A stretch of 64,000 nt of DNA, from positions 404,652-468,651 of the forward strand of contig NZ_JAMHJQ010000003.1 of NCBI RefSeq assembly GCF_023534745.1. Reading direction: 5' to 3'. The translations under genes were made by a program, and so were the position numbers. Positions within the stretch are counted from its first letter, which is position 1, and every line of letters starts with the position of its first letter. The DNA comes from Streptomyces sp. 35G-GA-8. GTDB taxonomy: Bacteria; Actinomycetota; Actinomycetes; Streptomycetales; Streptomycetaceae. Positions 49,743-58,232 of this stretch are shown piece after piece. A model generated the notes under the pieces. The model worked only from the letters and a program-made list of their open reading frames with translations, was not told the origin of the DNA and made no database searches.

Positions 49743-51107
49743 TCAGGCGCCTTTGGACCGCGCGTAGTTGACCAGGAACAGAGCCTCGGAGACCGACAGG
49801 CGCTCCAACTCCTCGGGAGAGACACTTTCGTTCACCGCGTGGATCTGCGCCTCGGGCTCGCTCAGCCCGATCAGCAGGATCTCCGCCCGGGGATACAGCT
49901 CGGCCAGGGTGTTGCAGAGCGGGATGGAGCCGCCCATTCCCGATGCCTGCATCTCCTGGCCCGGATACGCGACACGCATCGCCTCCGCCATCGCCGTGTA
50001 CGCGGGGCTGGAGGTGTCCGCGCGGAACGGCTGGCCCTGGCCGATCTGTTCCACCGCGACGCGCGCGCCCCACGGAGTGTGCTTCTCGATGTGCGAGATG
50101 AGCAGTTCGGTCGCCTCGGCGGCGTCCTGGCCCGGCGGCACCCGCAGACTGACCGTCGCCCGCGCGCTCGCCTGGATCGACGGGGTGGCGCCCACCACGG
50201 GCGGGCAGTCGATGCCCAGTACGGTGACGGCCGGGCGGGCCCAGATCCGGTCGGCGACCGTGCCCTCCCCGATCAGTCCGACGCCGTCGAGCACCTTGGC
50301 GTCCTTGCGGAACTCGGCCTCGCCGTAGGCCAGTCCGTCCCAGACGGCGTCCGAGGGCAGCCCGTCCACGGTGGTGGAGCCGTCCTCGGCGCGCAGCGAG
50401 TCGAGCACCTTGATGAGCGCGGCGAGCGCGTCGGGCGCCGCTCCGCCGAACTGGCCCGAGTGCAGGTTGCCTTCGAGCGTGTCGACCGAGACCCGGACCA
50501 TGGTCATGCCGCGCAGCGTGGCCGTGACCGTCGGCAGGCCCAGCTGGAAGTTCCCGGTGTCGCCGACGACGACGGCGTCCGCGGTCAGCAGCTCCGGGTG
50601 CGCTTCCGCGTACCGTTCGAGACCGCCGGTGCCCTGCTCCTCCGAACCCTCCACGATCACCTTGACGTTCACCGGCACCCCGCCGTTCGCCTTGAGGGCG
50701 CGCAGGGCGAGCAGATGCATCAGGAAGCCGCCCTTGCAGTCGGCCGCCCCGCGTCCGTACCAGCGGCCGTCGCGCTCGGTCAGCTCGAAGGGCGGCGTCA
50801 CCCAGGCGTCCTCGTCCAGCGGCGGCTGCACATCGTAGTGGGCGTAGAGCAGCACCGTGGGCGCGCCCTCGGGGCCCGCCAGCAGACCGTAGACGGACTG
50901 GGTGCCGTCGGGGGTGTCGAGCAGCGCGACCTCCTGGAACCCCTCGGCGCGCAGCGCGTCGGCGACCCAGCCGGCGGCGGCCTCGCACTCGCTCCTGGGG
51001 AACACCGCGGGATCCGCCACCGACCGGAAGGACACCAGCTCCGCGAGCTCCGTACGGGCACGAGGCATCAGCGACGCTACGGTCTCGGCGATCGGATTCG
51101 CGGTCAT
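49743..51107 (-). CDS. M20-family metallo-dipeptidase
   Basis: A 454-residue zinc peptidase of the carnosinase/PepV/ArgE-DapE type. Metal and catalytic residues are visible in LLYAHYDVQP (His and Asp), GRGAADCKGGFLMHL (bridging Asp), VEGSEEQGTGGLE (catalytic and metal Glu), VVVGDTGNFQ (Asp), and the C-terminal QIHAVNESVS (His). The dimerisation domain lies in between (~210-330). It probably hydrolyses dipeptides in the cytoplasm. ATG 51107 has AGGAG seven bases upstream; a GTG six bases earlier is too close to it. Confidence 0.9.
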   Translation of the reverse strand: MTANPIAETVASLMPRARTELAELVSFRSVADPAVFPRSECEAAAGWVADALRAEGFQEVALLDTPDGTQSVYGLLAGPEGAPTVLLYAHYDVQPPLDEDAWVTPPFELTERDGRWYGRGAADCKGGFLMHLLALRALKANGGVPVNVKVIVEGSEEQGTGGLERYAEAHPELLTADAVVVGDTGNFQLGLPTVTATLRGMTMVRVSVDTLEGNLHSGQFGGAAPDALAALIKVLDSLRAEDGSTTVDGLPSDAVWDGLAYGEAEFRKDAKVLDGVGLIGEGTVADRIWARPAVTVLGIDCPPVVGATPSIQASARATVSLRVPPGQDAAEATELLISHIEKHTPWGARVAVEQIGQGQPFRADTSSPAYTAMAEAMRVAYPGQEMQASGMGGSIPLCNTLAELYPRAEILLIGLSEPEAQIHAVNESVSPEELERLSVSEALFLVNYARSKGA

Positions 51108-51257
51108 GGGCACGCTCCTGGTGGGTACGACGTTGTCTGTGTCGGGTGTACGTCGAAAGTCACTGCCGATCCTCCCACAGCGGGTTCACCGAGCCAGCGC
51201 CGTAGGATGCCGTTCGACAGCAGGGGCCACCGGTCGGATCAGGAGCAGAAGCACATC

Positions 51258-52562
51258 GTGAGCAGCGAGAACGCAGACGCCGGAAGCGAGCACGACGAGC
51301 CGGTGTGGGATGTCGTCGTGGTCGGCGCAGGGCCGGCGGGAGCCTCCGCGGCATACGCGGCGGCGGTCGCGGGCCGTCAGGTGCTGCTGGTGGAGAAAGC
51401 CCAGTTGCCCCGCTACAAGACCTGCGGGGGCGGAATCATCGGGCCCTCGCGCGACTCACTGCCCCCGGGCTTCGAGTTGCCGTTCCGGGACCGGGTGCAC
51501 GCGGTGACCTTCTCCCTGAACGGCAAGCTCGCCCGTACCCGCCGCTCCAAGCGCATGCTCTTCGGGCTCATCAACCGCCCTGAGTTCGACGCGAGTCTGG
51601 TGGAGCACGCGCAGAAGGCCGGCGCGGTGCTCCGTACCGGCGTGACCGTCTCGCGCGTCGAGCAGCACGGCCCGGCCGTGCCGGACCGCCGTACGGTCGC
51701 GGTCGTCCTGGCGGACGGCGAGACGGTGCTGGCGCGCGCCGTGGTGGGCGCGGACGGCAGCGCCAGCCGGATAGGCGCGCATGTCGGAGTGAAGCTGGAC
51801 CAGGTGGACCTGGGCCTTGAGGCCGAGATTCCGGTACCGCCGACCGTCGCCGAGGACTGGGCGGGCCGGGTGCTCATCGACTGGGGTCCGCTGCCCGGGA
51901 GTTACGGGTGGGTGTTCCCGAAGGGGGACACGCTCACCGTGGGGGTGATCTCGGCGCGCGGCGAGGGCGCCGCCACCAAGCGTTATCTGGAGGACTTCAT
52001 CGCCCGGCTCGGGCTCGCCGGATTCGAGCCCTCCATCTCGTCCGGGCATCTGACCCGGTGCCGCAGCGAGGACTCACCGCTGTCGCGCGGGCGGGTGCTG
52101 GTGTGCGGGGACGCGGCGGGCCTCCTCGAACCGTGGACCAGGGAAGGGATCTCCTTCGCCCTGCGCTCCGGGCGGCTCGCGGGGGAGTGGGCGGTACGGA
52201 TCTCCGAGTCGCACGACGCCGTGGACGCCCGCCGTCAGGCGCTGAACTACGCGTTCGCCATCAAGGCCGGACTCGGTGTGGAGATGGGCGTCGGCCGGCG
52301 GATGCTGGCCATCTTCGAGCGCAGGCCGGGACTGCTGCACGCGGCGATCACGGGGCTGCGCCCGGCGTGGAACATGTTCGCGGACATCACCCGCGGCTCG
52401 ACCACGCTGGCCGGTGCCGTACGGACCCATCCGCTGGCCCGCCGTGCGCTGGATCTGCTGGACCGCAGGCAGCCGAGCGGAACCGGAACGTCGGACAGCG
52501 GGACGCAGGAGCCGGGTGTGGCCGGGGTGACGGGTGTCCCGGAGGCGGGCGCCCGGGAGTGA
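51258..52562 (+). CDS. Geranylgeranyl-reductase-family FAD-dependent oxidoreductase
   Basis: A ~434-residue flavoprotein. The dinucleotide motif is WDVVVVGAGPAGASAAYAAAVAG, followed by the family PxYxxCGGG segment (LPRYKTCGGGIIGPS), the ARAVVGADGSASRI strand and a C-terminal GD motif VLVCGDAAGLLEPWTREGISFALRSGRLA. Such enzymes reduce isoprenoid double bonds, for instance in menaquinone side chains, or act as halogenase-like oxidoreductases. The start is GTG 51258 with AGGAG 12 bases upstream. The C-terminal ~40 residues are Gly/Thr-rich and probably disordered. Confidence 0.87.
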   Translation: MSSENADAGSEHDEPVWDVVVVGAGPAGASAAYAAAVAGRQVLLVEKAQLPRYKTCGGGIIGPSRDSLPPGFELPFRDRVHAVTFSLNGKLARTRRSKRMLFGLINRPEFDASLVEHAQKAGAVLRTGVTVSRVEQHGPAVPDRRTVAVVLADGETVLARAVVGADGSASRIGAHVGVKLDQVDLGLEAEIPVPPTVAEDWAGRVLIDWGPLPGSYGWVFPKGDTLTVGVISARGEGAATKRYLEDFIARLGLAGFEPSISSGHLTRCRSEDSPLSRGRVLVCGDAAGLLEPWTREGISFALRSGRLAGEWAVRISESHDAVDARRQALNYAFAIKAGLGVEMGVGRRMLAIFERRPGLLHAAITGLRPAWNMFADITRGSTTLAGAVRTHPLARRALDLLDRRQPSGTGTSDSGTQEPGVAGVTGVPEAGARE

Positions 52563-52633
52563 GTGACGGGCTCTGACCGGGAGAGCGGCCGGGAAGGGGA
52601 CCGGGAGAGCGGCCGGGACCCGGCGAGGTTCCC

Positions 52634-52651
52634 GTACTCCCCAGGGAGTAC
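52634..52651. promoter_or_regulatory. Upstream palindrome of the two-component system
   Basis: GTACTCC-CCAG-GGAGTAC, perfect seven-base arms, 59-76 bases before the kinase start. Likely site for the NarL-type response regulator encoded downstream. Confidence 0.55.
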
Positions 52652-52690
52652 ATGTGATCACCTCGCCCGGCTGACGCCCGTACGCGCCCG

Positions 52691-52708
52691 CCGGTCTAGC
52701 GTGACCGG
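52691..52708. promoter_or_regulatory. Palindrome enclosing the -10 box of the kinase promoter
   Basis: CCGGTC-TAGCGT-GACCGG, perfect six-base arms around TAGCGT, which matches a -10 box placing the transcription start on ATG 52710 (leaderless). Confidence 0.5.
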
Positions 52709-52709
52709 T

Positions 52710-54029
52710 ATGGAAGAGCAGCACAGCCGCCCGGGCCTGGCACGTGGCCGGTGGCGGGAAGGGGGCCGGGGACGGCGCGGCGGCCCCCGTTGCCGGCGCG
52801 GCGGGCCTCCCTGGGCACGCGGCGACGGCTGGCCGTACGCGGGTGCGCCCTGGGGACAGTACGGACCGCCGTTCCGGTTCCCCGGGGCCCGCCGCCGCGG
52901 TCGGCTGCCCTGGCGGTCCTCCCTCTTGCTGGCCGTCTTCGTGCTGGTGGGGACCGCCTTCGCCGCGAACGGCCAGCCCGATCGACAGCCCTTGGACGGC
53001 TACGCGCGGCTGCTGCTGCTCGCCGGTCCCGCGCTGCTGCTGTTCCGCCGGAAACACCCCGTCATCACCGTCTTCGGAGTCTCGGCGACCGCGCTCGTGT
53101 ACGTCGCCGCCGGCTATCCGTACGGACCCGTCTTCCTCACCGTCGCGGTCGCCTGCTCCGCCGCGATCGTCGCGGGTCACCGGCGGGCCGCCTGGTGGGC
53201 GGTCGGGGCGCTCTGGGTGGGGCATCTGCTGATCGCGCACTGGCTCTACCGCTGGCTGCCCCCGGCGCACGACCGGCCCGCGCCCTGGGGGCAGGAACTG
53301 GTCATCGCGGCCTTCGTGGTCGCCCTCTGCGCCGCTTCCGAACTCGTCCGGGTACGCCATGAGCAGTGGGCCAGGGAGGGCGCCGAGCGCGCGGCGGCCA
53401 AGAAGCGCCGGGAGAACGAGGAGCGGCTGCGGATAGCCCGTGAGCTGCATGACGTACTCGCCCACTCCATCTCGGTCATCAACGTCCAGGCGGGTGTGGG
53501 GCTCGCCCTGCTCGACTCCGATCCGGAGCAGGCCCGCACCGCCCTGACCACGATCAAGGCGGCGAGCAAGGAGGCCCTCGGCGAGGTACGGCAGGTCCTC
53601 GACACCCTCAGAACGCCCGGTGACGCCCCGCGCGCCCCCGCCCCGGGCCTCGACCGGCTGCCCGAGCTGGTCGAACAGGCCGCGAGCGCCGGACTGACCG
53701 TCGATATCCGGCGGGACGGGAAGCGGGTGGCGCTGCCACCGGGCACGGATCTGGCCGCCTTCCGGATCGTCCAGGAGGCGCTGACCAATGTGGTGCGCCA
53801 CTCCGGGTCCCGTACGGCGGAGATCGGCCTCGGTTACGCGCCGGGGCGGCTGGAGCTGCGTGTCGACGACGCGGGTCCTGCCACCGGTGGCGACGCGGGC
53901 GGCGGCGGCAACGGTCTTGTCGGCATGCGTGAGCGGGCCGCCGCGCTCGGTGGCACGATCGAGGCCGGTCCGCGTCCGGACGGCGGATTCCGCGTACGGG
54001 CCACGCTCCCGCTGAACCCCGACGACTGA
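52710..54029 (+). CDS. Sensor histidine kinase (HisKA_3, NarX/DesK-like)
   Basis: A 439-residue membrane kinase. A basic, Gly/Arg-rich cytoplasmic N-terminus (~1-70) precedes about five hydrophobic helices (~70-225). The dimerisation/phosphoacceptor motif is RIARELHDVLAHSISVINVQ with the His in ELHD, and the ATPase has the N box RIVQEALTNVVRHSG, G1 VDDAG and G2 GNGLVGMRERAAALGG. The lack of an extracellular domain suggests sensing within or near the membrane. ATG 52710 fits a leaderless transcript; the frame is open further upstream. Pairs with the response regulator 71 bases downstream. Confidence 0.93.
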   Translation: MEEQHSRPGLARGRWREGGRGRRGGPRCRRGGPPWARGDGWPYAGAPWGQYGPPFRFPGARRRGRLPWRSSLLLAVFVLVGTAFAANGQPDRQPLDGYARLLLLAGPALLLFRRKHPVITVFGVSATALVYVAAGYPYGPVFLTVAVACSAAIVAGHRRAAWWAVGALWVGHLLIAHWLYRWLPPAHDRPAPWGQELVIAAFVVALCAASELVRVRHEQWAREGAERAAAKKRRENEERLRIARELHDVLAHSISVINVQAGVGLALLDSDPEQARTALTTIKAASKEALGEVRQVLDTLRTPGDAPRAPAPGLDRLPELVEQAASAGLTVDIRRDGKRVALPPGTDLAAFRIVQEALTNVVRHSGSRTAEIGLGYAPGRLELRVDDAGPATGGDAGGGGNGLVGMRERAAALGGTIEAGPRPDGGFRVRATLPLNPDD

Positions 54030-54100
54030 ACCCCGAGGTCTGAACCCCGAGGTCTGAACAACCCAGGGCCCGCGCCGGGCCCGAACGCCTAGGAGACACC

Positions 54101-54766
54101 GTGATCCGTGTACTGCTCGCCGACGACCAGTCGCTGGTACGGGCGGGCTTTCGCGCGCTGCTCGCCGCCCAGCCGGACATCGAGGTCGCGGGCGAGGCCG
54201 CGGACGGCGAGGAGGCGCTGCTCAGAGTGCGTGAACTGAGCCCCGATGTCGTGCTGATGGACATCAGGATGCCACTGCTCGACGGCCTCGCCGCCACCCG
54301 CCGGATCACCGAGGACGCCCGGCTCGACCAGGTGAAGGTGGTCATGCTCACCACCTTCGAACTCGACGAGTACGTCTTCGAGGCGATCCGCTCCGGCGCC
54401 TCCGGATTCCTTGTCAAGGACACCGAACCGGAGGAACTGCTGCGCGCGGTCAGGGCGGTGGTGGGCGGCGACGCGCTGCTGTCACCTGGAGTCACCCGCC
54501 GGCTCATCGCGGAGTTCGCGTCCCGCTCCAAGGCGCCGACGGGCCTCGCGGAGCTGGGCGCGCTCACCGAGCGGGAGCGGGAGGTGATGGCGCTGGTCGG
54601 GATCGGTCTCTCCAACGAGGAGATCGCCCGCCGACTGGTCGTCAGCCCCCTCACGGCCAAGACGCATGTCAGCAGGACAATGGTGAAGCTCGGCGCCCGC
54701 GACCGGGCCCAACTGGTCGTCCTCGCCTATGAGTCGGGGCTGGTACGGCCGGGCTGGCTCGGCTGA
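54101..54766 (+). CDS. NarL/LuxR-family response regulator
   Basis: A 221-residue two-component response regulator. The receiver has the acidic pair in LLADDQ, phospho-Asp54 in VLMDIRMP and Lys106 in GFLVKD. The C-terminal LuxR HTH reads LTEREREVMALVGIGLSNEEIARRLVVSPLTAKTHVSRTMVKLG. AGGAGACACC precedes GTG 54101. It receives phosphate from the adjacent kinase and probably binds the palindrome at 52634-52651, controlling its own operon and unseen targets. The last 40 bases overlap the convergent DUF6332 gene. Confidence 0.95.
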   Translation: MIRVLLADDQSLVRAGFRALLAAQPDIEVAGEAADGEEALLRVRELSPDVVLMDIRMPLLDGLAATRRITEDARLDQVKVVMLTTFELDEYVFEAIRSGASGFLVKDTEPEELLRAVRAVVGGDALLSPGVTRRLIAEFASRSKAPTGLAELGALTEREREVMALVGIGLSNEEIARRLVVSPLTAKTHVSRTMVKLGARDRAQLVVLAYESGLVRPGWLG

Positions 54767-55056
54767 TCGGTCCGCGTGCCCGGCTGCCGGCCCGGGAGTT
54801 GTCCCGGTGCGCCCGGTCCGGACCGCGGGAAGCGCCACAGGACCTGAACGACACGCCCCACGAACGCGAGACCCGCTGCTACGGCGGCGACCTGCCCGAA
54901 CACGTCCGGCAGGTCGAAGTACCACGCGGGTCCCGCGATGACGCCGTACACCAGCGCCGCCGCGAACGCACCCGTCAGTACGGCGAAGCCGATCTCGACC
55001 GTGATGGCGTCCCGTTCCGCGTTGCCGCGCGTGGTTCCCCCGATCCGTGTCCCCAT
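54727..55056 (-). CDS. DUF6332-family small membrane protein
   Basis: A 109-residue protein with two hydrophobic helices (VEIGFAVLTGAFAAALVYGVIAG and VAAVAAGLAFVGRVVQVLWRF) after a short N-terminus (NAERDAITVEIGF). The pattern fits the Streptomyces family I know as DUF6332; function unknown. The hydrophilic C-terminal tail (QPSQPGRTSPDS) is encoded opposite the end of the response-regulator gene, giving a 40-base convergent overlap. No strong ribosome-binding site precedes ATG 55056. Confidence 0.65.
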   Translation of the reverse strand: MGTRIGGTTRGNAERDAITVEIGFAVLTGAFAAALVYGVIAGPAWYFDLPDVFGQVAAVAAGLAFVGRVVQVLWRFPRSGPGAPGQLPGRQPGTRTDQPSQPGRTSPDS

Positions 55057-55118
55057 GGCCCGAGTCTGAACTCGCCCGGGTCCCGGGGCAAGACGCCACT
55101 CCACAGAGGAGTCCGCTC

Positions 55119-55466
55119 TCAGGCGCGGTGGGGGTGCGCCGAACCCTGCGTGTGACGCAGCAGCCGTACGAACGCCCCGATGGCCGCCGCCTGGATCAGC
55201 ACCGAGAGCACGAGCGCGGGATAGAGGAATCCGGCGGACTCCGCGACCGCGTCGCCCAACAGCCCGCCGCCGACGAAGAACCCGAAGATGGTGGGCGCGG
55301 CGAGGAAGAACAGCCACACCCCGGCGAACGAGGCGTCCTCGTGGTGGACGAAGAGGGTGTCGGCCGCGACGAACACCGTCGCCGCGGCGACCAGGCCCAG
55401 ATAGACCTGCGACGCGCGATTGCCGAAGGTCAGCCGCGCGAGTCCGGTGAGCCGTCCTGAGTTCAT
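55119..55466 (-). CDS. SCO4225-like small membrane protein
   Basis: A 115-residue membrane protein with three hydrophobic helices (YLGLVAAATVFVAADTLFV, VWLFFLAAPTIFGFFVGGGL, YPALVLSVLIQAAAIGAFV) and the segment HHEDASFAGVWLFFL, which I recognise from the Streptomyces SCO4225-type family. Function unknown. GGGGAG lies eight bases before ATG 55466. Same strand as DUF6332 and the MFS gene, but spacing suggests separate units. Confidence 0.65.
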   Translation of the reverse strand: MNSGRLTGLARLTFGNRASQVYLGLVAAATVFVAADTLFVHHEDASFAGVWLFFLAAPTIFGFFVGGGLLGDAVAESAGFLYPALVLSVLIQAAAIGAFVRLLRHTQGSAHPHRA

Positions 55467-55560
55467 TGCTCGTTCTCCCCTGAAGTGGTGGTCCCTCCAG
55501 GGTGATTCAGCCCGAACGGATGTGCCTGAGTACGGCTACTCATCCGCCGGGCGCGCGAAC

Positions 55561-56805
55561 TCAGGCCGGTTCCGCCGACGCGTTCCGCGCCGAGTAGCCG
55601 ATGAGCGCGGCGGCGCCCGCCAGCAGGGCCACCGTGGTCAGGGCGAGCGGCAGCGTGAACCAGTCGGCGAGGAAGCCGATCGCGGGCGGCCCCAGCAGCA
55701 TCCCGCCGTATCCCAGGGTGGAGGCGGCGGCGACCCCACCGGGTCCCGCCAGCGCCCCCGCGCGGCCGATGGCGACGGGAAAGATATTGGCGAGGCCGAG
55801 ACCGGCCACGGCGAAGCCGGCCAGGGCCTGCCAGGCGGTGGGGGCGAGCGCGCCGACCAGCATGCCGAGCGCGGCCGTGACGCCTCCCGCGACGAGGGCG
55901 CGGGTCTGGCCGAGGCGCTCCAGCAGGACCGTACCGGACAGCCGACCCGCCGTCATGGCGAGGGCGAAGAGCGAGTAACCGGCCGCCGCCAGACCAGGGG
56001 TCGCGTCCAGGTCCTGGGTGAGATGGAGCGCGCTCCAGTCGGCCATGGCGCCCTCGCCGTACGCCGTGCACAGGGCGATCACACCGAAGAGAAGGACCAG
56101 GCGCCGGGTGCGACGGTCGAGCCGTCGAGGAGGGGACGCCGTCCCCGCCGCGGTCGCCCCCGGCCCCGTGCGCTCCGGGACGGGCGCCGGGTGCCGCAGC
56201 AGCGTGGGGCCGGTGACGGCGGTGACGAGCAGACCGGCCCCGGTCAGGAGGGACAGATGGACGGCGGGGGAGAGGCCGCCCGCGACCAGCCCGCCCAGTC
56301 CCGCCCCGATCATGCCGCCCAGGCTGAACGCGGCGTGGAAGCTGGAGATGACCGGGCGGCGCAGGGCGGCCACGAGGTCTACGGCCGCGCTGTTCATCGC
56401 GACGTTCAGGCCGCCGTAGGCGGCGCCGAACACCAGCAGCACCAGACCGAGGGTCAGGGCCGAGTGGGTCTGCGGCGGCAGCACGATGCTGAACGAGAGC
56501 AGTACGGCACACACCACCGTCACCGGATGGCTGCCGAAGCGCCGGCAGAGTCGGCCGGTGAACACCATCGTCACGACCGCGCCCGCGGAGATACCGAGCA
56601 GCGCGAGTCCGAGAGCGCTCGCCGAGGCTCCCGTCTGCTGCTTGATGGCGGGGATACGGACCACCCAGCCGGCGAACATGAAACCGTCGAGGGCGAAGAA
56701 CACGGTCAGCGCGATACGGAGGCGGGACAGCGAGGACCGGGAGCCGGGTTCTCCGGCTCCCGGTCCTCGCGAGAAGGCCGTCGTTACTTTGTTTAGGTGC
56801 GGCAC
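55561..56805 (-). CDS. MFS transporter
   Basis: A ~414-residue transporter with 12 predicted helices in two six-helix halves and a cytoplasmic loop near residue 210 (PVPERTGPGATAAGT). Segments such as FALDGFMFAGWVVRIPAIKQQTG and AAYGGLNVAMNSAAVDLV resemble the sugar- or drug-type MFS proteins that sit beside ROK regulators in streptomycetes. The start is GTG 56805: a TATGCT -10 box ends six bases before it, so the transcript is probably leaderless; longer frames would run antisense through the ROK gene. Divergent from the ROK regulator. Confidence 0.88.
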   Translation of the reverse strand: MPHLNKVTTAFSRGPGAGEPGSRSSLSRLRIALTVFFALDGFMFAGWVVRIPAIKQQTGASASALGLALLGISAGAVVTMVFTGRLCRRFGSHPVTVVCAVLLSFSIVLPPQTHSALTLGLVLLVFGAAYGGLNVAMNSAAVDLVAALRRPVISSFHAAFSLGGMIGAGLGGLVAGGLSPAVHLSLLTGAGLLVTAVTGPTLLRHPAPVPERTGPGATAAGTASPPRRLDRRTRRLVLLFGVIALCTAYGEGAMADWSALHLTQDLDATPGLAAAGYSLFALAMTAGRLSGTVLLERLGQTRALVAGGVTAALGMLVGALAPTAWQALAGFAVAGLGLANIFPVAIGRAGALAGPGGVAAASTLGYGGMLLGPPAIGFLADWFTLPLALTTVALLAGAAALIGYSARNASAEPA

Positions 56806-56810
56806 AAAGT
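56786..56810. promoter_or_regulatory. ROK-type operator overlapping the MFS start
   Basis: ACTTTGT (56786-56792) and ACAAAGT (56804-56810), perfect seven-base arms, 11-base spacer. The right arm covers the MFS transcription start and start codon. Confidence 0.55.
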
Positions 56811-56811
56811 G

Positions 56812-56840
56812 AGCATAGGGGCCCCGGCGCGTCCTCACAA
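56812..56840 (-). promoter_or_regulatory. MFS promoter
   Basis: On the minus strand, TTGTGA (56835-56840), 17 bases, TATGCT (56812-56817). The transcription start is expected at the GTG start codon 56805. Confidence 0.6.
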
Positions 56841-56901
56841 GCCGTCGGCATCGCGCGACGGGCCGTCGGCATCGGTCGCGGATCATGGGAGACTCGCCCC
56901 C

Positions 56902-58119
56902 ATGAACGGCAAGGGGACGACCGCCAGGACGAGGCTGGAGAGAGGCCGCGGCGCACTCGGTCCGGCACTGGAACTGGTGCACACCGGCCGAGCGCCCACC
57001 CGCGCGGTACTGACCGCGGAGCTGGGGGTCACCCGGGCCACGGCGGGTGCGGTCGCCGCGGAGCTGGAGGCCCTCGGTCTGATCCGGGTCGACTCCCGTC
57101 CCGGCGCCGGCGCCGGTTCCCAGGGCAGGCCCTCGCACCGGCTGTCCGTCGACGACAAGGGGCCCGTCGCGCTCGCGGCACAGGTCCACGCGGACGGCTT
57201 CCGGGCCGCGTTGGTCGGGCTCGGCGGCCGGATCGTCGCCACCGCGCCCGTGCGGAGCACGGTCACCGCCGATCCGGCACAGGTCCTGGGGGAGGTCGTG
57301 GAGGCCGGGGCGGGGCTGCTGCGCGCCACCGGGCTGCGCTGTGTCGGCGCGGGGCTCGCCGTACCGTCGGCGGTCGCCGAGCCGGAGGGCACGGCGCTCA
57401 ACCCGCTGCACCTCGCCTGGCCCGCCGGGGCGCCGGTACGGGAGATCTTCGCCGAGCGGGTACGCGCGGCGGGCATCGAGGGCCCCGCGTTCACCGGCAA
57501 CGACGTCAACCTCGCCGCGCTCGCCGAGCACCGGCACGGCGCGGGACGCGGCGCCCAGCATCTGCTCTGTGTCGCGACCGGACACCGGGGGGTCGGTGGC
57601 GCGCTGGTGCTCGACGGCAGGCTGCACACCGGCAGTGCGGGCCTCGCCCTTGAGGTCGGCCATCTCACGGTCAACCCCGAGGGCCGGCCCTGCTATTGCG
57701 GCAGCAAGGGCTGTCTCGATGTCGAGGCCGACCCGCTCGCCTTCCTCACCGCGGCCGGGCGGGCCCCCGGCCCCGAGGTCTCGCTGCTCCAGCAGGCCCG
57801 TGATCTGCTCCGTACGGAGCACGCGGACCCCGCCGTACGCGGAGCCACCGAGGAGCTGATCGACCGGCTGGGCCTCGGGCTGGCGGGGCTGGTCAATATC
57901 CTCAACCCCGACCGCATCATCCTCGGCGGACTCCACCGGGAACTGCTCGACGCGGACCCGGAACGGCTGCGCGCCGTCGTCGCTGACCGTAGTTTGTGGG
58001 GCCGCAGCGGCGGCGTACCCATCCTGCCCTGCACCCTCGACCACAACAGCCTGGTGGGCGCGGCCGAGGTGGCGTGGCAGCCGGTGCTGGACGATCCGCT
58101 CGGCGCGCTGGCTCCGTGA
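56902..58119 (+). CDS. ROK-family transcriptional regulator
   Basis: A 405-residue regulator. The N-terminal winged helix is LVHTGRAPTRAVLTAELGVTRATAGAVAAELEALGLI, followed by a complete ROK sensor domain with FTGNDVNLAALAEHRHGAGR, VATGHRGVGGALVLDGRLHTG and the zinc motif CYCGSKGCLDVEA. It probably represses the divergent MFS transporter by binding the ACTTTGT/ACAAAGT repeat, with a sugar as inducer. GGGAG is about 11 bases before ATG 56902. Unlike the ROK fusion at 21760, its zinc motif is intact. Confidence 0.9.
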   Translation: MNGKGTTARTRLERGRGALGPALELVHTGRAPTRAVLTAELGVTRATAGAVAAELEALGLIRVDSRPGAGAGSQGRPSHRLSVDDKGPVALAAQVHADGFRAALVGLGGRIVATAPVRSTVTADPAQVLGEVVEAGAGLLRATGLRCVGAGLAVPSAVAEPEGTALNPLHLAWPAGAPVREIFAERVRAAGIEGPAFTGNDVNLAALAEHRHGAGRGAQHLLCVATGHRGVGGALVLDGRLHTGSAGLALEVGHLTVNPEGRPCYCGSKGCLDVEADPLAFLTAAGRAPGPEVSLLQQARDLLRTEHADPAVRGATEELIDRLGLGLAGLVNILNPDRIILGGLHRELLDADPERLRAVVADRSLWGRSGGVPILPCTLDHNSLVGAAEVAWQPVLDDPLGALAP

Positions 58120-58232
58120 CCGGCCGGAGGTGAGACGCGGGCGTCCGTACCGCGTTCGGGCTCATGGCGCGCCGAAAGGTGGCCGTGCCTGGGCGCGGTG
58201 GGCCGTTCGGGTGGTTCGGGGATCCGTGCCGG

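Noticed and set aside
49344-52562. A 1072-codon plus-strand frame ending in the geranylgeranyl-reductase-like gene
   Set aside because: Only the last ~434 codons form the flavoprotein; the rest runs antisense to the M20 peptidase and lacks protein-like features.
52671-52702. CTGACG as the -35 box for TAGCGT in the kinase promoter
   Set aside because: Spacing is 20 bases, too long for a normal promoter; I kept only the -10 box and leaderless start as a suggestion.
52691-52708. GGTCTAG within the kinase promoter as a DasR site
   Set aside because: Only the left half matches; the symmetry is CCGGTC/GACCGG with a six-base centre, which is a different palindrome.
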